This document shows positions 1 through 12,257 of a DNA stretch of 64,000 nt, piece by piece (positions within the stretch are counted from its first letter, which is position 1; every line of letters starts with the position of its first letter). The position numbers and the translations under genes are program-made. The notes under the pieces are model-generated. The model ran no database searches. It saw nothing but the letters and a program-made list of their open reading frames with translations, and was not told the origin of the DNA. This DNA comes from Otis tarda (Eukaryota; Chordata; Aves; Otidiformes; Otididae). The stretch covers positions 76,748,463-76,812,462 of the forward strand of contig CM048554.1 of assembly GCA_026413225.1 (NCBI GenBank). The letters run 5' to 3'.

Positions 1-1110
1 AGTGAGTAGCTCCCAAACAACTGCCTCCTTTCTGCCTGGAGAGGTTTTTTTAACTGTTTATAGTTCCTTTGATCTGTTCCTTCTTAATATTGGCAAAACA
101 AACTGGAGCTAAGGAGGTAGGATCTTCCCAGTTAATAGCTTCGGCATAGAATCTTAATCCCCCCTGAGGCATCTTCCCAGAATCATTTTACCAGCAGCCA
201 CTGTCTTGCCTGCCTGTTTTTTTTTTTAAAATTACTTTGATACAGCACTACAGTAAACATCCCAATACTGGGGTGGATACCCTTTCCATCCTTATCAGGA
301 GATGCATGCCACACTGGGAACAGAGAGCAAGGAAGAGTGGGATAAGTCCTGTTGCCCAGCTTTAGGCATCTTGGATGTCCGAGCTGGGAGTTGAGGCTCT
401 TGAGGCATCCTGAGATCCGAGGCTTGTTTTAGAGTAAGCGAGATCAAAACTGTCCCGCCGTGCATGTGCAGCACAGAGGCACCTGAAGTTAGATCATGAC
501 TTTTTTTCTCCTCTTCTCTTTCCCTGAAGTTATTTTTTACTTTAGCTTCTCCCTCTCCATCATTAAGATTGCAAGCTCTGTGCAAGCTATTCTCATCTTT
601 GCATGCCCAGAGAAATAAACCAAAAGATAATAATAGGATATGAAAAAGGGGAAATTTGTCTCAAGACCATAGTATTTCTATCAAAGTGACTGCAGGCACA
701 ACACTCATGCCCCAGACAAGGAGGAGGCAGGGAGGTAGGGGAAGAGGAATTAGTACTAGCAACACATGCGATAATTCATCCGAACCAACAGAAAGGGGCT
801 ACAGGCTTTCTTCTTGTCCTTCTCAAGTAAATGACTTGTAACAAACAATAAGGGTTTCTCTGCCAATAAAACAGACAAAGCACTTAATATCTGTAATTTT
901 AGCCTCAGAGAGTAAACTATTTAATCCTTCATTTTTAAAATTTCTTTTACTTCTGAAAAGATCACTAGCTCCTCACTCTGGTGCTTCCATAGCAATTTAA
1001 CAGGCATCAAACGACAAGATAACAAACTGATAAACCTCAATCCAAAGGAGACATCTCTCTACCCTCATTCAGAGCAGAAACTTTCCTCTTCACCTCCAAG
1101 AAAATACAGC

Positions 1111-1125
1111 ATAAATAAATAAATA
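1111..1125 (+). repeat. Short (TAAA)n microsatellite
   Basis: About 3.5 units of ATAA repeated in tandem. Simple sequence, no further meaning evident. Confidence 0.8.
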
Positions 1126-1295
1126 CAATGCTTTTCTTTCCTCTCTTCATTTAGAAAGAAACCACCTCTACCTCCATGTGATGCAGCCTCAAGGCCATGG
1201 CTTTCTAGAAAGAAAGGCCAAGTGAAACAGTTGTTCCTAAAGAGTCTGACTGCAGAAACAGGGTCACACCAAGCAATGAGCCGGACAAGTGCCTT

Positions 1296-1365
1296 AAATC
1301 ACAGAATCTTTAAGACCTCCAAGATCATGCCTACTAAACCATGTCCTGAAACGTGGTTTAGTTTA
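1296..1365 (-). mobile_element. Probable diverged CR1 fragment
   Basis: The segment contains AATCACAGAATCTTTAAGAC, then CCAAGATCAT, and later CTAAACCATGTCCTGAAAC. These match in order the avian CR1 pattern of a TCATAGAATCAT-type 3' end, AAGACCTCCAAGATCAT and ACTAAACCATGTCCCTAAGCA, with internal pieces missing. Similarity fades to the right. Orientation would be the same as the clear CR1 at 10.5 kb. Confidence 0.42.
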
Positions 1366-1711
1366 GAATCACACACCACAGATGCTTCTCAGTCCTCCAT
1401 GAAGCTAACACAAGGAAGTTCAACCGCCGTGGCCAGCGAAAGAAAGTGGGGAGGTGGTGAGAAATACAGTGGTATTGCAACCTTTTTTACGCTGACTGAA
1501 CTTCTGCCTGACAGCTCCTCGAAAAGGCAAGACAGCTTGGCCACCAACAACAGCCAGGCGATGGGTCAGGCAAGCAAAAGTCCTGTATCTCTGTTCCGCA
1601 GAGGTAGAGGCGTGACTGGGTGGCAGATCAGGCAGGAAGAAATGTATCAACTGGAAAACTACCAGGAACAAAAATCCAAGCATTACCACAAAAATATGAA
1701 AACCCAGGTGG

Positions 1712-1742
1712 AAAAAAAAAAAAAAAAAGGGGGGGGGGGGGG
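1712..1742 (+). repeat. A17 directly followed by G14
   Basis: Seventeen A then fourteen G form a 31-base purine-only tract. A-run/G-run junctions of this kind can form triplex or G-quadruplex structures and are length-unstable. Confidence 0.95.
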
Positions 1743-4700
1743 AGGAAATGTTTCTGTGAAAATACTGTAATAGGTTACCTTTATGTGGAGGACTCTTCAC
1801 GCTCGCCTAGACTGAGTCACTCTATGAACTGCCTCACGGTCCATCTGTCTGCCAACTCCTGGCTTAACTTGAACGTACTGTGACTGAAGTGAATGCATCA
1901 AAGGCTGAAGCCCCGCAAGGTAACAACGTTTTCTTTTTGCCGCACCACCAGCATTCCCCTTACGCTAGCTCTTATGTATCCTCTGGGTCTATATTTGATA
2001 CGTTTCTGAATTTCAGAGCCTGTAAAAAACTGGTAGACTCAGTGTTTGCCTCTCACTCTGCTTCTACAGACCTCCTCAACCTATCCCTCTCCACATACCG
2101 GCAACATCCTCCCGCAGCCTGCACATCCCCAGAGTCGCACCACCGCCATTCACAGAACACGTAGGGCCAAAACAGCACTTTTGATGCTGACCTTACCCAA
2201 GCACAGCCGACAAAACCTGCCCTCTTCACTTGCAGAGCATCACTACAACAGCAGCACCCTCACCTTCGGGTGCAATTTAACCAGGGCCAAGTCTCTCTGG
2301 AGAGAGGCTTGCAACATTTCATACAAGAGATATTAGCGGGGGGGCAGGGGAGGGAAGTACAGTTTCAGATGTAGATCTGTGTTCAATTTTTCATTGCTTT
2401 GGATAGAAAATTTTGCTGCCACCTGTGTAAACAGTTTTCAAATACTGGAGGACACAACTGCTGCAAACAAATGCGGGCACAGAAACCACTCCAACACCAT
2501 CTCTTACAGAAAGCCATCCCGCATTACTGGATTCTGCACTTCCACCGTCTGCTTTTCAATCTGCTTGCAGTTGTAGTGGAATGAAAGAAAAAAAAAATAG
2601 TAGTATTACTTACTTTCCCAGCTTTCCTCCCCAAATCAGGAACACCCTCCTATCTCTTAGGTGACAATATAAAGTTAAATTATTTTTCCTGTCCTCGCTA
2701 AAACCATTTTTAAACCAGTAGTCAGGAACAAAACAAACGTCCCAGCTAATGTAGTGTATTACTCAGTGATGATAAACACTATACACCCACCTAGACTTTT
2801 TACTTGATGTGGTTGGAAACTGCTACGCAAGGTGGAAAAAGTAAGGTAGGCTGCTTTTATTTTTGGCATTTGTTTAAGAGTTTAGGCTCACTGCAGCAGT
2901 AGACTTACTCTGGCTCCTTGTACTGCTTGCAGCCAACTGTGTAAAGGCATTTTGTGGCTGTTTATCGGCGGGGGGGGAAGAAGCAGGTATCACCCTCGCT
3001 GTGTCTCCTACTCCACCGCCCTGCCAGGCTGCAAGAGGGGAGCACTGCTGGGAGGGCACCTTCTCTTCCCCACCCGCCAGAGCAGAGCTCGGCAAGGTAA
3101 AGCTCTGTCTAGCCAACAAAGCTCTTTACCATGAATATCCTTATTAAATACAGCCTTATCAGAGACCAGTTTCTGCAGGCTGAAGCAGTCAGGAATTAAC
3201 TCTGTCAATATTTAAAATTTCAAGCCAGGATTAGTGCCCAGACCCAAGGGGATGCAAGCAAGTGTGCGAGCCACAACACGCACCTGACTGCGCTAACGCC
3301 GTGTTGGGTGCTGGGCTCAGGCTCTGTACCTACCACGCTGGTGGTACCCTGGCCCCTCAAAGGGCTCCCTCCTTGCTGCGGCAGGAGGCGGCAGATGCTG
3401 AAACTTGCCTCTCTCGTAAGATGCAGGGAAAAGGCCATGGCAACACTTGGCATAAAGGGTCAGGCTGGGGAAAGACCCCAGGTCCAGCTGTGTGCAGAGG
3501 GCAGGGAAAGCCTGCCTGGAGCGGGGAAGACAGCACCCCACAAGCATAGCGCAGGCCTGTCAGCATGGGAGGCTCACCAGCGCTTCCCAAAAGGGTGCCA
3601 CTGGCCAGCAAGATGCACAGCCGGGATATAAACTCATTCGGCACGCTCCTTTGGCAGCCTCTAGCTGTAGTTCCCACCCACAGAACCAGGCTATGTCTCC
3701 TGCCTTATCCACAAGATGAAGCCATCTGCCCAACGACACAGCCCTTGGGGCAGGGTTGGTGGAACCAACACCGCCTGCCCTCCCTCCAAGGTGAGCCTCC
3801 GCTGGCACAGCATGGCCACCCAGCACGGAGAAGGTGTGAGCTTCACCCCACCACCCCATGAGTCAAGGTAGCAGCGGAGACCTTGCTCCTCCTGCTTCAT
3901 ATTGAAAGCTGACAATGCTGTTGATAGAGACTCCGTGAAACACGTTCATAATGCTGTGCTAATAAGGCAGCAGAGAGGCTATTGTGCCCTGTCGCTAATG
4001 ATCCCGGTGAAGGGGAGCCCTCACGCTGCCCTTTCCTACAGAAAGAAATCTCTGTAAAAAAATCAATGTTGCTGTACTGTTTTTGTCAGACCTACCAAAC
4101 TCGGCACAGAGTCCTCAGGTGTAGGTGCTGGGCTTTTGCCAGAAAAAGTCAGCCTGGGTAAGCAGTGAAAATAAACAGTATGTTACAGGAAACGCTGCAG
4201 TCTGCATTTTTTTCCCCACTCAGATAAGCTGTTGTCCCAACCCAATACGCTGCTCCATACATTTAAGTGCAACAGAGGATGCTTGCAGTGACTGGCATTG
4301 CAAAATAATTCACATGTCACGACATTAATCTTATTACTCAGGATTGTAATAAGGGATATTCCAAGCCTGTAATACACTCTGTAGTATTGCATTGCCCTCT
4401 CAACTGAAAATGGAAGCACCTTTCCTGGGACTCACAGTATGGCTGCTAGCTCCTTTCCACCGAAGATATACAGAAATGGTGAAAAAAACATATATAAATA
4501 GGTAGAATGACTTGAAAATCAGAAGTTATGCCCACTAGTCTCTCTTATTTTTCCACTGGCGTGGTTAGAGAGCCCAACAAAGAACTGCAAGAAAGGTTAG
4601 AAAAGTTGTAGGAATACAGAAGAGAGTTAGCTTTCAGCTTACCTTCATGTGTACTATAGCAAGCCTCTTAGCTGAATTATAGCTTTGCCTCAAAAATCAG

Positions 4701-6327
4701 AACATGTATTTTTTTGTTGTATATTAATCTACATATCAAAATCATCCACACTAATGACTGCCTAAAATTTCACTGCAAGTTCCCCTGTATTTCTTACAGC
4801 CTGTAATATCTGTGCACCTCCCAGTAAAGCTGAAGTAAATGTATTTCAGTATATGCCTGAGCTACAATGATTTTTAAACCCTTCCCCTGAGCTTACTTTA
4901 CAACAGGTACTAAACAGTTAAGCTCATTACTGAGTCCAATTACAAATATGGGGAAAATACTTCCATCGCTTTTGGCATAAAGTAAGTGCAAAAAGTTGCC
5001 TTTCTGCTTGACTACAAGCCTGAAAAACAAACAATGCACGCAGTACACATTGTTTAAGAACTGAGTGTAAATAAGCTCGCAAGGAGACGAACTTTGTAGG
5101 TGTCGTGCAGGAGCAAAGCCAGCAGAACCTACTGTTCCCACCCCACCACCCGGGGCAGTGGGTGGAGAAGTGGCTGCACAGCACCTGTTGGGATCCTGAC
5201 CATTAACCTTCACGTCAGCACTGGGAAATCCAAACTTGTACCGAGGAAAAGAAGCAGCTGTTAAAAAAAAAAAGGTCCAATCCTGGTCTCTCCTGTGGCT
5301 CTGACAGGAAGTCTGCTGAACGTCGGTGGGAGCTCGGCAAGCGGAGCGAGAGCAGAACGTGCCCCATGATGTGGAGGACTCTTGTAAATGCCTGGGTGCT
5401 AAACTCAGCCACAGACAGCAACGCAGAAATGTAATTATACTGCACGTGCAATTTTAAACTATTAAATGTTTTCATTTACTCTGATTTAAACATAACATCA
5501 TCTAGGGAAAAAAAATTATGGTGCTTATGCTATATCAAAGACTGGCTACTATAAAGAGACAGGAAAAAAACTGAGATAGAAAGGGCAGACTGCACTACGT
5601 GAAATGTTTTTGGTTTCCTTCAAAGTGGTTCCCTGTTTAAAAACAGGCTTTGGTGTGAGCTTTTGAAACCTCCTAACTATGCAAAACCTGCTGTTACCTC
5701 TCCCGCACTAGCAAACTCCTCATGCATCTAACAGTCTGTGCCCCCCAATAAATATAGTAACCAGGTTTAACTTTGTTAATCAAAACAAAAATTAACTAAG
5801 AAATTGCACTTTGGCACTGCAGGAGACAACACGGGAACAAGTACGAGGCTCAGAAAGTGATCCCAAAGTCCAGCCATCACACACGGAGCACCGGTACCAC
5901 CCAGCTTTAAAAGTCCCCATACGCAAGCTCCTGCCCGCAAGCCTCACTCTCCAGACTCAGGCAAACGCTACCGGCTCTAGAAGCCAGGCTGGTGTAGCAG
6001 CCCCGTGGTGACATGGTCCACCATGACCACATCTGACAAAAGAAGGACCCTGGCAGGGCAGCAGAAAGTCCTGGGCATCTTCCTCACTCCCTGCAGTGGA
6101 AATACGTGACTAAAAAAAAATCTCGTAACAAAGCTGCTACTAGCCCTAGCATTTAAGGCTTCATTTTATTTAGCTTGCATACTAAGAGCTTTAACAAGAC
6201 AAGGCCTTCATCCCCAAAGAGCACGTACTCCTTATTCAAAGCCTTATTCATCCTTTTCCAAACGAAATGAAGAAGCTTTCCACGAGCCAAAACCCGTGGG
6301 GAGATTTTCAGTCACCAGAGGCAGTAG

Positions 6328-6376
6328 TCAAGTGTCTTGATTCCTACTCAAGTCAGCAGAAATCAGGTGCCTAACC
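6328..6376. repeat. Possible scrap of old amniote repeat
   Basis: AAGTGTCTTGATTCCTACTC, AAGTCAGCAGAAATC and AGGTGCCTAAC appear in order and resemble reptile repeat pieces (CCCACTGAAGTCAATGGGAA, TTAGGTGCCTAA). Weak, based on remembered motifs only. Confidence 0.25.
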
Positions 6377-7577
6377 CATCCGCACCTCCGAAATCCCCTC
6401 AGTAACAGCTTAATGCAACGAAAGGGAGAAGCAAACGGGTTGTGTCTATAGGCTGCTTCTCAAACAAAGAGAACAAATTGCATGTGACAGGCTGCTGCGC
6501 AAGTTCGACTGTACGTGCCTACGTGCAAGTGGAAGAGCAAATGGAGAAGCATGCTAGCTTCGGAAGGGCATATTGCTGCCAATCATTTTTAAGGAGAAAA
6601 AAAAAAAAGAAGGTATCTCAGAGATCCTGTAAAAATACCCTTGCTTTTCACCTGGTGTATCATTTTCCACCCTTTGTAGTTCCGCAGCCTGGAGAGCTGC
6701 CTGCCTACACACAGCTCCGCCACCACGACGTGGGTGGCACTGGTCCAAACAGGGCTCCCACCGTCCTCTTGGTTTTCTTCCTTCTTCCTGAAAGACTTTG
6801 GCCAGATCAGCTCTCTGAACCGGCCTGCTAAAGAGCAGAAGAACTGATGTTGGTGGAAAAAGGGAGGAAATAGGAAACTATGGGGGATGCAGGGAGAACA
6901 GGGAGGATGCAGGACAAGCAAAGCCCTCTGTAGGGTCAGCTCACATTGCCGTGGAAGATGCGGATGTCAGAAATAGCGCTCCTCTCTGTGCCCCCGAGAC
7001 AAAGCTAACCTCAGTGAGCACGGGAACATCCCCTGGGAAGTTGCAGCCATTGCTTCAGATGGAATCAGTGTGACCAAACAACCCAAATTCAAGAATTTGT
7101 TTTAAGTTTTGGTTCATCTTTCAAAAGTGGAGAAAGGGCACAATACAAAATTTAGATCCAAATCTTCCTGTTTAGGAGGTCTGGACTAAGGGAGGAGGCC
7201 AGGTCAGGTACATACTAATTAAAAATCTCACCTCGACCTTGCTAGATTCCAAAAGGCTCTTCTGGTCCTAACTTCATAACACTGCAATGGAATTGTAATT
7301 TCCCTCCCCATCCCACCATCGCCCTTCAGCTTCTGCAGTTCTCCCTGGGTGATAAATACTAAAGTCCGTAAACACATTGGGATTTTGATGTGGTTTTCTA
7401 GTTCACAAAAATACTCAAAGCGATACCAGTATTTGGCAATACCGGAGAAACCATAGGCGGAGAATTACTTTTTCACACCGAGCATGTGGGGAGAAACATC
7501 CAGCAAGGTGTTGGTGTGCAAACCTGAAATCAGTTCATAAGAGCCAGCCCCTCGGTTGTTAGCATTTTAAAGAAGTC

Positions 7578-7673
7578 GAGGCTTTCAGAGGGACCCAAGA
7601 CAATTAGATGCTCCAGACTCCTCGAATTCAATTAGGTTTGTGCACTTACTTCCTTCAGGTTCTTCTAAAAATC
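7578..7673. repeat. Relic of an old palindromic repeat
   Basis: The left arm begins AGGCTTTCAGAGGGACCCAA and runs to TTAGATGC. The right arm, read in reverse complement, begins GATTTTTAGAAGAACCTGAA and runs to AAGTGCAC. The arms match at roughly two thirds of positions around a centre near 7,625 (CGAATTCAATTAGG). The motif order resembles reptile repeats of the form TTTTCAGAGG / CACTTAGATGCC / ATTGAATTCAATGGG. Confidence 0.5.
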
Positions 7674-7786
7674 AAACCCATCATTACACCTATAATCATA
7701 CTTAAGTTTTGAAGTGCCCTTCTCCCTTTGTGTGTATGCAAGTCTTTATTGGGGACAGTCTTTTGTGTGGATGATTAACTTCAAAC

Positions 7787-7825
7787 GTGCTTAAGTATTT
7801 CTTGAAGTAAACACAACTTAAGCAC
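7787..7825. repeat. Perfect 10-bp inverted repeat GTGCTTAAGT / ACTTAAGCAC
   Basis: GTGCTTAAGT (7,787-7,796) and ACTTAAGCAC (7,816-7,825) are exact reverse complements 19 bases apart. TTAAGCAGGTGCTTGC follows soon after, which again echoes the motif. The same TTAAGCAC core is common in old amniote repeats, so a repeat relic is the most likely source; a hairpin or bipartite protein site is the alternative. Confidence 0.55.
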
Positions 7826-8477
7826 ATTTAGATTTAAGCAGGTGCTTGCCTGCTTTTCTGAAGGAAGATGAACTTAATTACATGTCTACCTACTTCTCTA
7901 AATAGAGGCCCTTTACACATCTCGTATTACTTTTTGCATGTTTATTTTTCTTTTAAACAAGATGTTCACACCACGCTACAGAGTTTATAAACTCAGTTAT
8001 TTTTAGATCCCTATAATACTCTCAGACTAGGATACATAAGTACAGAATATACTTATTTTGAATATATTAATTTTCATCTGAAGAAAACCATTTACACATA
8101 TCCAGTTTCTCTACAAATTTAAGCAGTATATGATTAGCACTAATTGTTGGATATGCCGTATTACTGCATAATATGCTGATCTTTAAAACCTTGAGTTGTA
8201 ATCTTTAATAATCTGTCCATAAACAGTGGTCTAAACTCAGCTTCTCCACATAGCTTGCCTTACCATATTGGACTTGTTAATAAGCTTCCCAAAAGCTGCA
8301 CTCAAAGGGCAGTAAAATGTAAAGATTTACATTAAGATAGACATATTTGGATTCATCTCGTTAGAAGTCAGTAATGCTAAGTTTCACATTCTAAATAATG
8401 CTTAGATGAAAGAAAGGCACTAAAGTACTTCCCAATGAGAAGTGAGCCAGTCCTTCACAGCAGCTTAAGCAGGGTTT

Positions 8478-8500
8478 AAAAAAAAAAAAAAAAAAAAAAA
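8478..8500 (+). repeat. Poly(A) tract, 23 bases
   Basis: Uninterrupted A run. The DNA to its left shows no recognisable retrotransposed transcript or SINE body, so it is listed as a simple homopolymer. Confidence 0.95.
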
Positions 8501-10464
8501 GATGCACAAGCGCAGCAGACATTGAATGACCACCCTCATATACATCTATGTCTAACTTCTAGCCTGAGGAACTTGGACCTTGAATTTTTCCAAGCATGGA
8601 GCTTGGGCAGAGCACTGTTGGGAGAATACGGGATGGGGGTAAGGCAGGGACGGCAGCTGAGGTCAGCTCACCCGCTAGAACACTCCATAAAAATTTCAGC
8701 TGCACCAGAGCGGAGGTTTTACACAGAAAATGAAGCGACTCTGCCCTTTGCACATCTGCGATGCAGTGTGCTATTAAGCAAAATTAACTGATTATGTAGC
8801 AAACATGGCAAAATGAAGCACTGACTCCTCTGACAGTGTTATCTCCTTTTTAATGAGGCACAGAACAATCTGTTACCAGGGCTAGTGCTGCAGACAGTGT
8901 TTATGGTAATGGGTCCCAGCTCATCCATTTTTTTATAGTTGAGTATGTACCTCAGATGCTAGAGGTATCATACATTAACTGCTGTGCTTACAGGGGCACA
9001 ATATCTGGCCATGTCACTGGAGTTTTAACAAACCTGTACAAAGGACCTCCAACAATTTAATATGTTTAATGACATCTATTCTAATCTTCCCAATCTGTTC
9101 CAAAGCCCTCCACCTTGCCTTATAAACACTCAGCCCAACCCATTCACACCTGTTCGGCTCATCCTCCTCTGTTACCTTGAACTTTCCTTGCCTCCAGTAT
9201 GTCGTGCTGGCGACACCTAACTTACCGGGCTTTTGTAAGCCAAGGAGTGACTGAAGAACATTGCTAGGAAACCCTACAGGCAACTGCAGAATCAGCTAAA
9301 CTGTGCACAAAATAGGTCAATTCTGCATTATTGAATGTACTTGGTGCAATTACAATCACAGAGAATCATTCTGAACTGAAAAAAATATGGTAAGGAACAG
9401 AGAAGAAGTGAATGTGAAGTCCTGTTTCTTTGCAAGAGAGTGTCTCCCACTCACTCTGTGTGGGAAAACAATAGGCTTTAAAACGGACATGCCTTTTATC
9501 ACGTAATTAAAGGCTGCAAGAGGATACATTTAGGTTTTCTTGTACTGTAATGAACATCAGAAGCAAGAGCATGGAATGAAGCATTAAAAAACTGTAACAG
9601 CAGCCTCTAGAAAGGAACAAGATGGACACTGCTACCCAACCAGATGGGAGCTGCTACCCATGCAAGAACCTGGGTAGGAAGCCCATTCCTCCAGCAACCC
9701 CACTCTCTTTCCACAAAGCCTCCTCATCACTTGAAACTTCTCAGAGGAGCATGTTGGAATGGGGAAGAAAGCGCTTTGCAGGGCTTTTAGGTTGTAAGAC
9801 AGAGTATGAAACATTTTTCAATTCCCAGTTCTTGAGGAGAAGAGAAGGTCTCCGGAATCTGCTCCCCAGAGACCATCGACACCAAATCTTCTGCCTAGAT
9901 ATTCTGTATAAAATTCACACCCAACTACCTCTAGTGAATGACTCTCGCTGAAGTGAGGCTCTTCCCCAAAGGAGTTTGAAAGTCTTGTATTAAACATATC
10001 CTGACATGTGAATGTCTTGCATTAATGAAGCAGGTTGGAACAGAACGCAAAGATGACAAACGGCAGTAGCGAGCATCCCTTCTTGCACAAAGCAGTCCAC
10101 AGGCTGCATTTCTTCCCCTTCCAGACAAAATCCCTTACAATCCATTACAAGCTTGAGTGTTTCCTTATGTGAAAACACAAATGCAACTTAATACCTTTAA
10201 AAGTAGTAAGAGCTAACAGTGGAAGTTGAAATTCAAACCATTTTGAATGAGACATCCAAGGCAAGGTGTGCCATGATGAGCCCAACTCCTACTGTGTAGC
10301 ATGCAGACTGACAGGAAAGCACTATGAGGTATGAGGTGTTTCATGTCAATCAAATTTTTGCATGTCAACTATAAAATTATTTCATATCAATCAAAATCAG
10401 TCTCGACTTCATTCTTAAGACACTCTCCAAACAGGCTATAAGCACTACTGAAAACAAGACAACT

Positions 10465-10936
10465 CAGAATCGTAGAATCATAGAACGGTTAGGGTTGGAA
10501 GGGACCTTCAAAGGTCATCTAGTCCAACCCCCCTGCAAGAAGCAGGGACATCCCCAACTAGATCAGGTTGCTCAGAGCCTCATCCAGCCTGGCCTTGAAC
10601 GTTTCCAGGGATGGGGCATCTACCACCTCTCTGGGCAACTTGTTCCACCACCCTCATTGTAAAAATTTTTTTCCTAATATCTAATCTGAATCTACCTCCC
10701 TCTATTTTAAAACCATTACCCCTCGTCCTATCGCAACAGGCCCTGCTGAACAGTCTCTCCCCATCTTTCCTTTAGGTAAGGCCTTTCATTTAGGCCCCCT
10801 TTAGGTACTAGAAGACCGCTATAAGGTCTCCCCGGAGCCTTCTCTTCTCCAGGCTGAACAGCTCCAACTCTCTCAGCCTGTCCTCATAGGAAAGGTGCTC
10901 CAGCCCTCTGATCATCTCCTTCATTTTCTCTGCAGC
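10465..10936 (-). mobile_element. CR1 LINE, 5'-truncated, 3' end at the left
   Basis: On the plus strand the left end reads AGAATCATAGAA followed by GGTTGGAAGGGACCTTCAAA, then the familiar run through TCATCTAGTCCAACCC, CATCCAGCCTGGCCTTGAA, the TTCCTAATATCTAATCTGAA segment and TTCTCCAGGCTGAACA. This is the reverse complement of the CR1 3' region, so the element is on the minus strand, sense with FOXO3. About 470 bp remain of a 4-5 kb element, the usual 5' truncation; no reverse transcriptase part is left. Divergence is modest, so it is a bird-lineage insertion. It is the clearest single marker that the host is a bird. Confidence 0.96.
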
Positions 10937-10970
10937 GTGGTTTCTCGTGTAAGGTGAATGTTTTCATCAT

Positions 10971-10978
10971 GTAAACAA
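10971..10978 (+). promoter_or_regulatory. Perfect FOXO consensus octamer GTAAACAA
   Basis: Exact match to the DAF-16/FOXO binding element, just right of the CR1 end. About three to four such octamers are expected by chance in 64 kb of this composition, so a single site carries little weight. Confidence 0.2.
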
Positions 10979-12171
10979 ATAGGTTTTGTAAATGAAAAAA
11001 TATGTGAAAATAAAACTATTCTGATGTCTTGTTTGGTTTTAGTACTTCACTTGACAAATACAGTTCTAAAGATTTCACACAGGATAGCACTGATGAAGAA
11101 AGGGCCTGTGACAACACACAAAACCATAACGAGACTAGTTCTTCCTCCTAATCCCTCTGAGAATGCATGATATTTACGTTTATCATCACCATCGTTCAAA
11201 TTCCCAGCCCTGACTGCCGCTTACAGTAGTACAGTATGTACTGTTCAGAGTTGCTGAGTCAAGGAAAAAATAGCTCAAGTAATTAGAAAACAAACAAACA
11301 AAAATAGACTTTTCTTTCTTTCCCTCCCCTCCTCCTCAAATAAAGCAACATCGCAGACTGTGAATCACACCGCGGCCATCGTATGTCCCTATCAAAAGCC
11401 TCTTTCTTGCTATTTGTTTTGCTGTGTGTGTAGACACGAGAAAATGTCTCACTGAGAGTTAGTAGTCACAAAATACCTGCTGAGTCAACCATTTATCTTT
11501 GCAGTGTAGGGGATGTCTAGACGTACATTGCTCTTTATGGACTGCAGATTTTTGGAGGAGGGACTATTAACTTGGGAGAGGGCACATCGTATGTTTGATC
11601 CAAATGCTTGTTGGCTTAGGAGCAGCATGGATTTGTGCGACTTGTTCATTTTTACAATGTACCTGCCGACACTGAAAGCTACTTTATCTTTACAGGAAAA
11701 TAAAGAAATATAATATACTATGTTTTATACACACTCTTTCTCTCTTTGTGCCTCAGTTTGGACCATATATATTGCTAACACATAAACTGGACCCCTAAAA
11801 GCTTCTCTCGGACTGAAACTGAAAATTAACAACGTGCGAGCATCCCAAGCAGTAGGTGAACAACAGTCATGATTTAAATAACACCAGAAAAATTGAAATC
11901 AATTTACAGTAAGTTCTCAAAATCAGCATTTGACATAGCCATAAAGTCTCTAAGCGACACAAAGATGCCTACTTCCAGGCGGAGATATGTTACAGCTGTG
12001 TTGAAAGGCACGGGCAGAATGGAAAATGTACTCACTTCACCCAACCACTGCCAGTGTATTTCTCTCTAAAGAAAGCAAACGGCTGAATAATCAACTGCAA
12101 ATGACTTCTGGGTCACAGAAGGAGGCGGAGAGGTTGAAACCTTGAACTACTCTTGCTGATGTACAGTATCT

Positions 12172-12257
12172 TTATCTCCCCACTCCCTATGGCCTGTAGT
12201 TGCTGGTTATCTCAAAGGATGAATGACCTGCCTGCAATGAATTATGCCTGCTTATCT
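12172..12257 (-). promoter_or_regulatory. Cluster of three GATA-factor motifs
   Basis: TTATCT (AGATAA on the FOXO3-sense strand) occurs at 12,172-12,177, 12,207-12,212 and 12,252-12,257, all in one orientation and 29-39 bases apart. AGATAA is the core of the WGATAR site. FOXO3 is a reported GATA1-linked gene in erythroid cells, so an intronic erythroid element is plausible, but this is inference from motif density. Confidence 0.35.

Larger units (their letters stand above)
1..10464. other. Intron segment left of the CR1, no gene
   Basis: Holds the CR1 scrap at 1.3 kb, the A17G14 tract, a moderately GC-rich patch (3,240-3,860) and old repeat relics between 6.3 and 7.9 kb. A very AT-rich stretch (about 7,870-8,420) is rich in TAAT-type motifs. 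No open frame resembles a known protein. Confidence 0.7.

Noticed and set aside
1222-1770. 182-codon open frame ending in a poly-Lys/poly-Gly tail
   Set aside because: The tail is the A17G14 tract and the start overlaps a probable CR1 scrap; no protein similarity was seen.
8850-8900. AATGAGGCACAGAACAATCT as a second MIR-like relic
   Set aside because: Only one short motif fits; the following pieces of the MIR pattern are absent.
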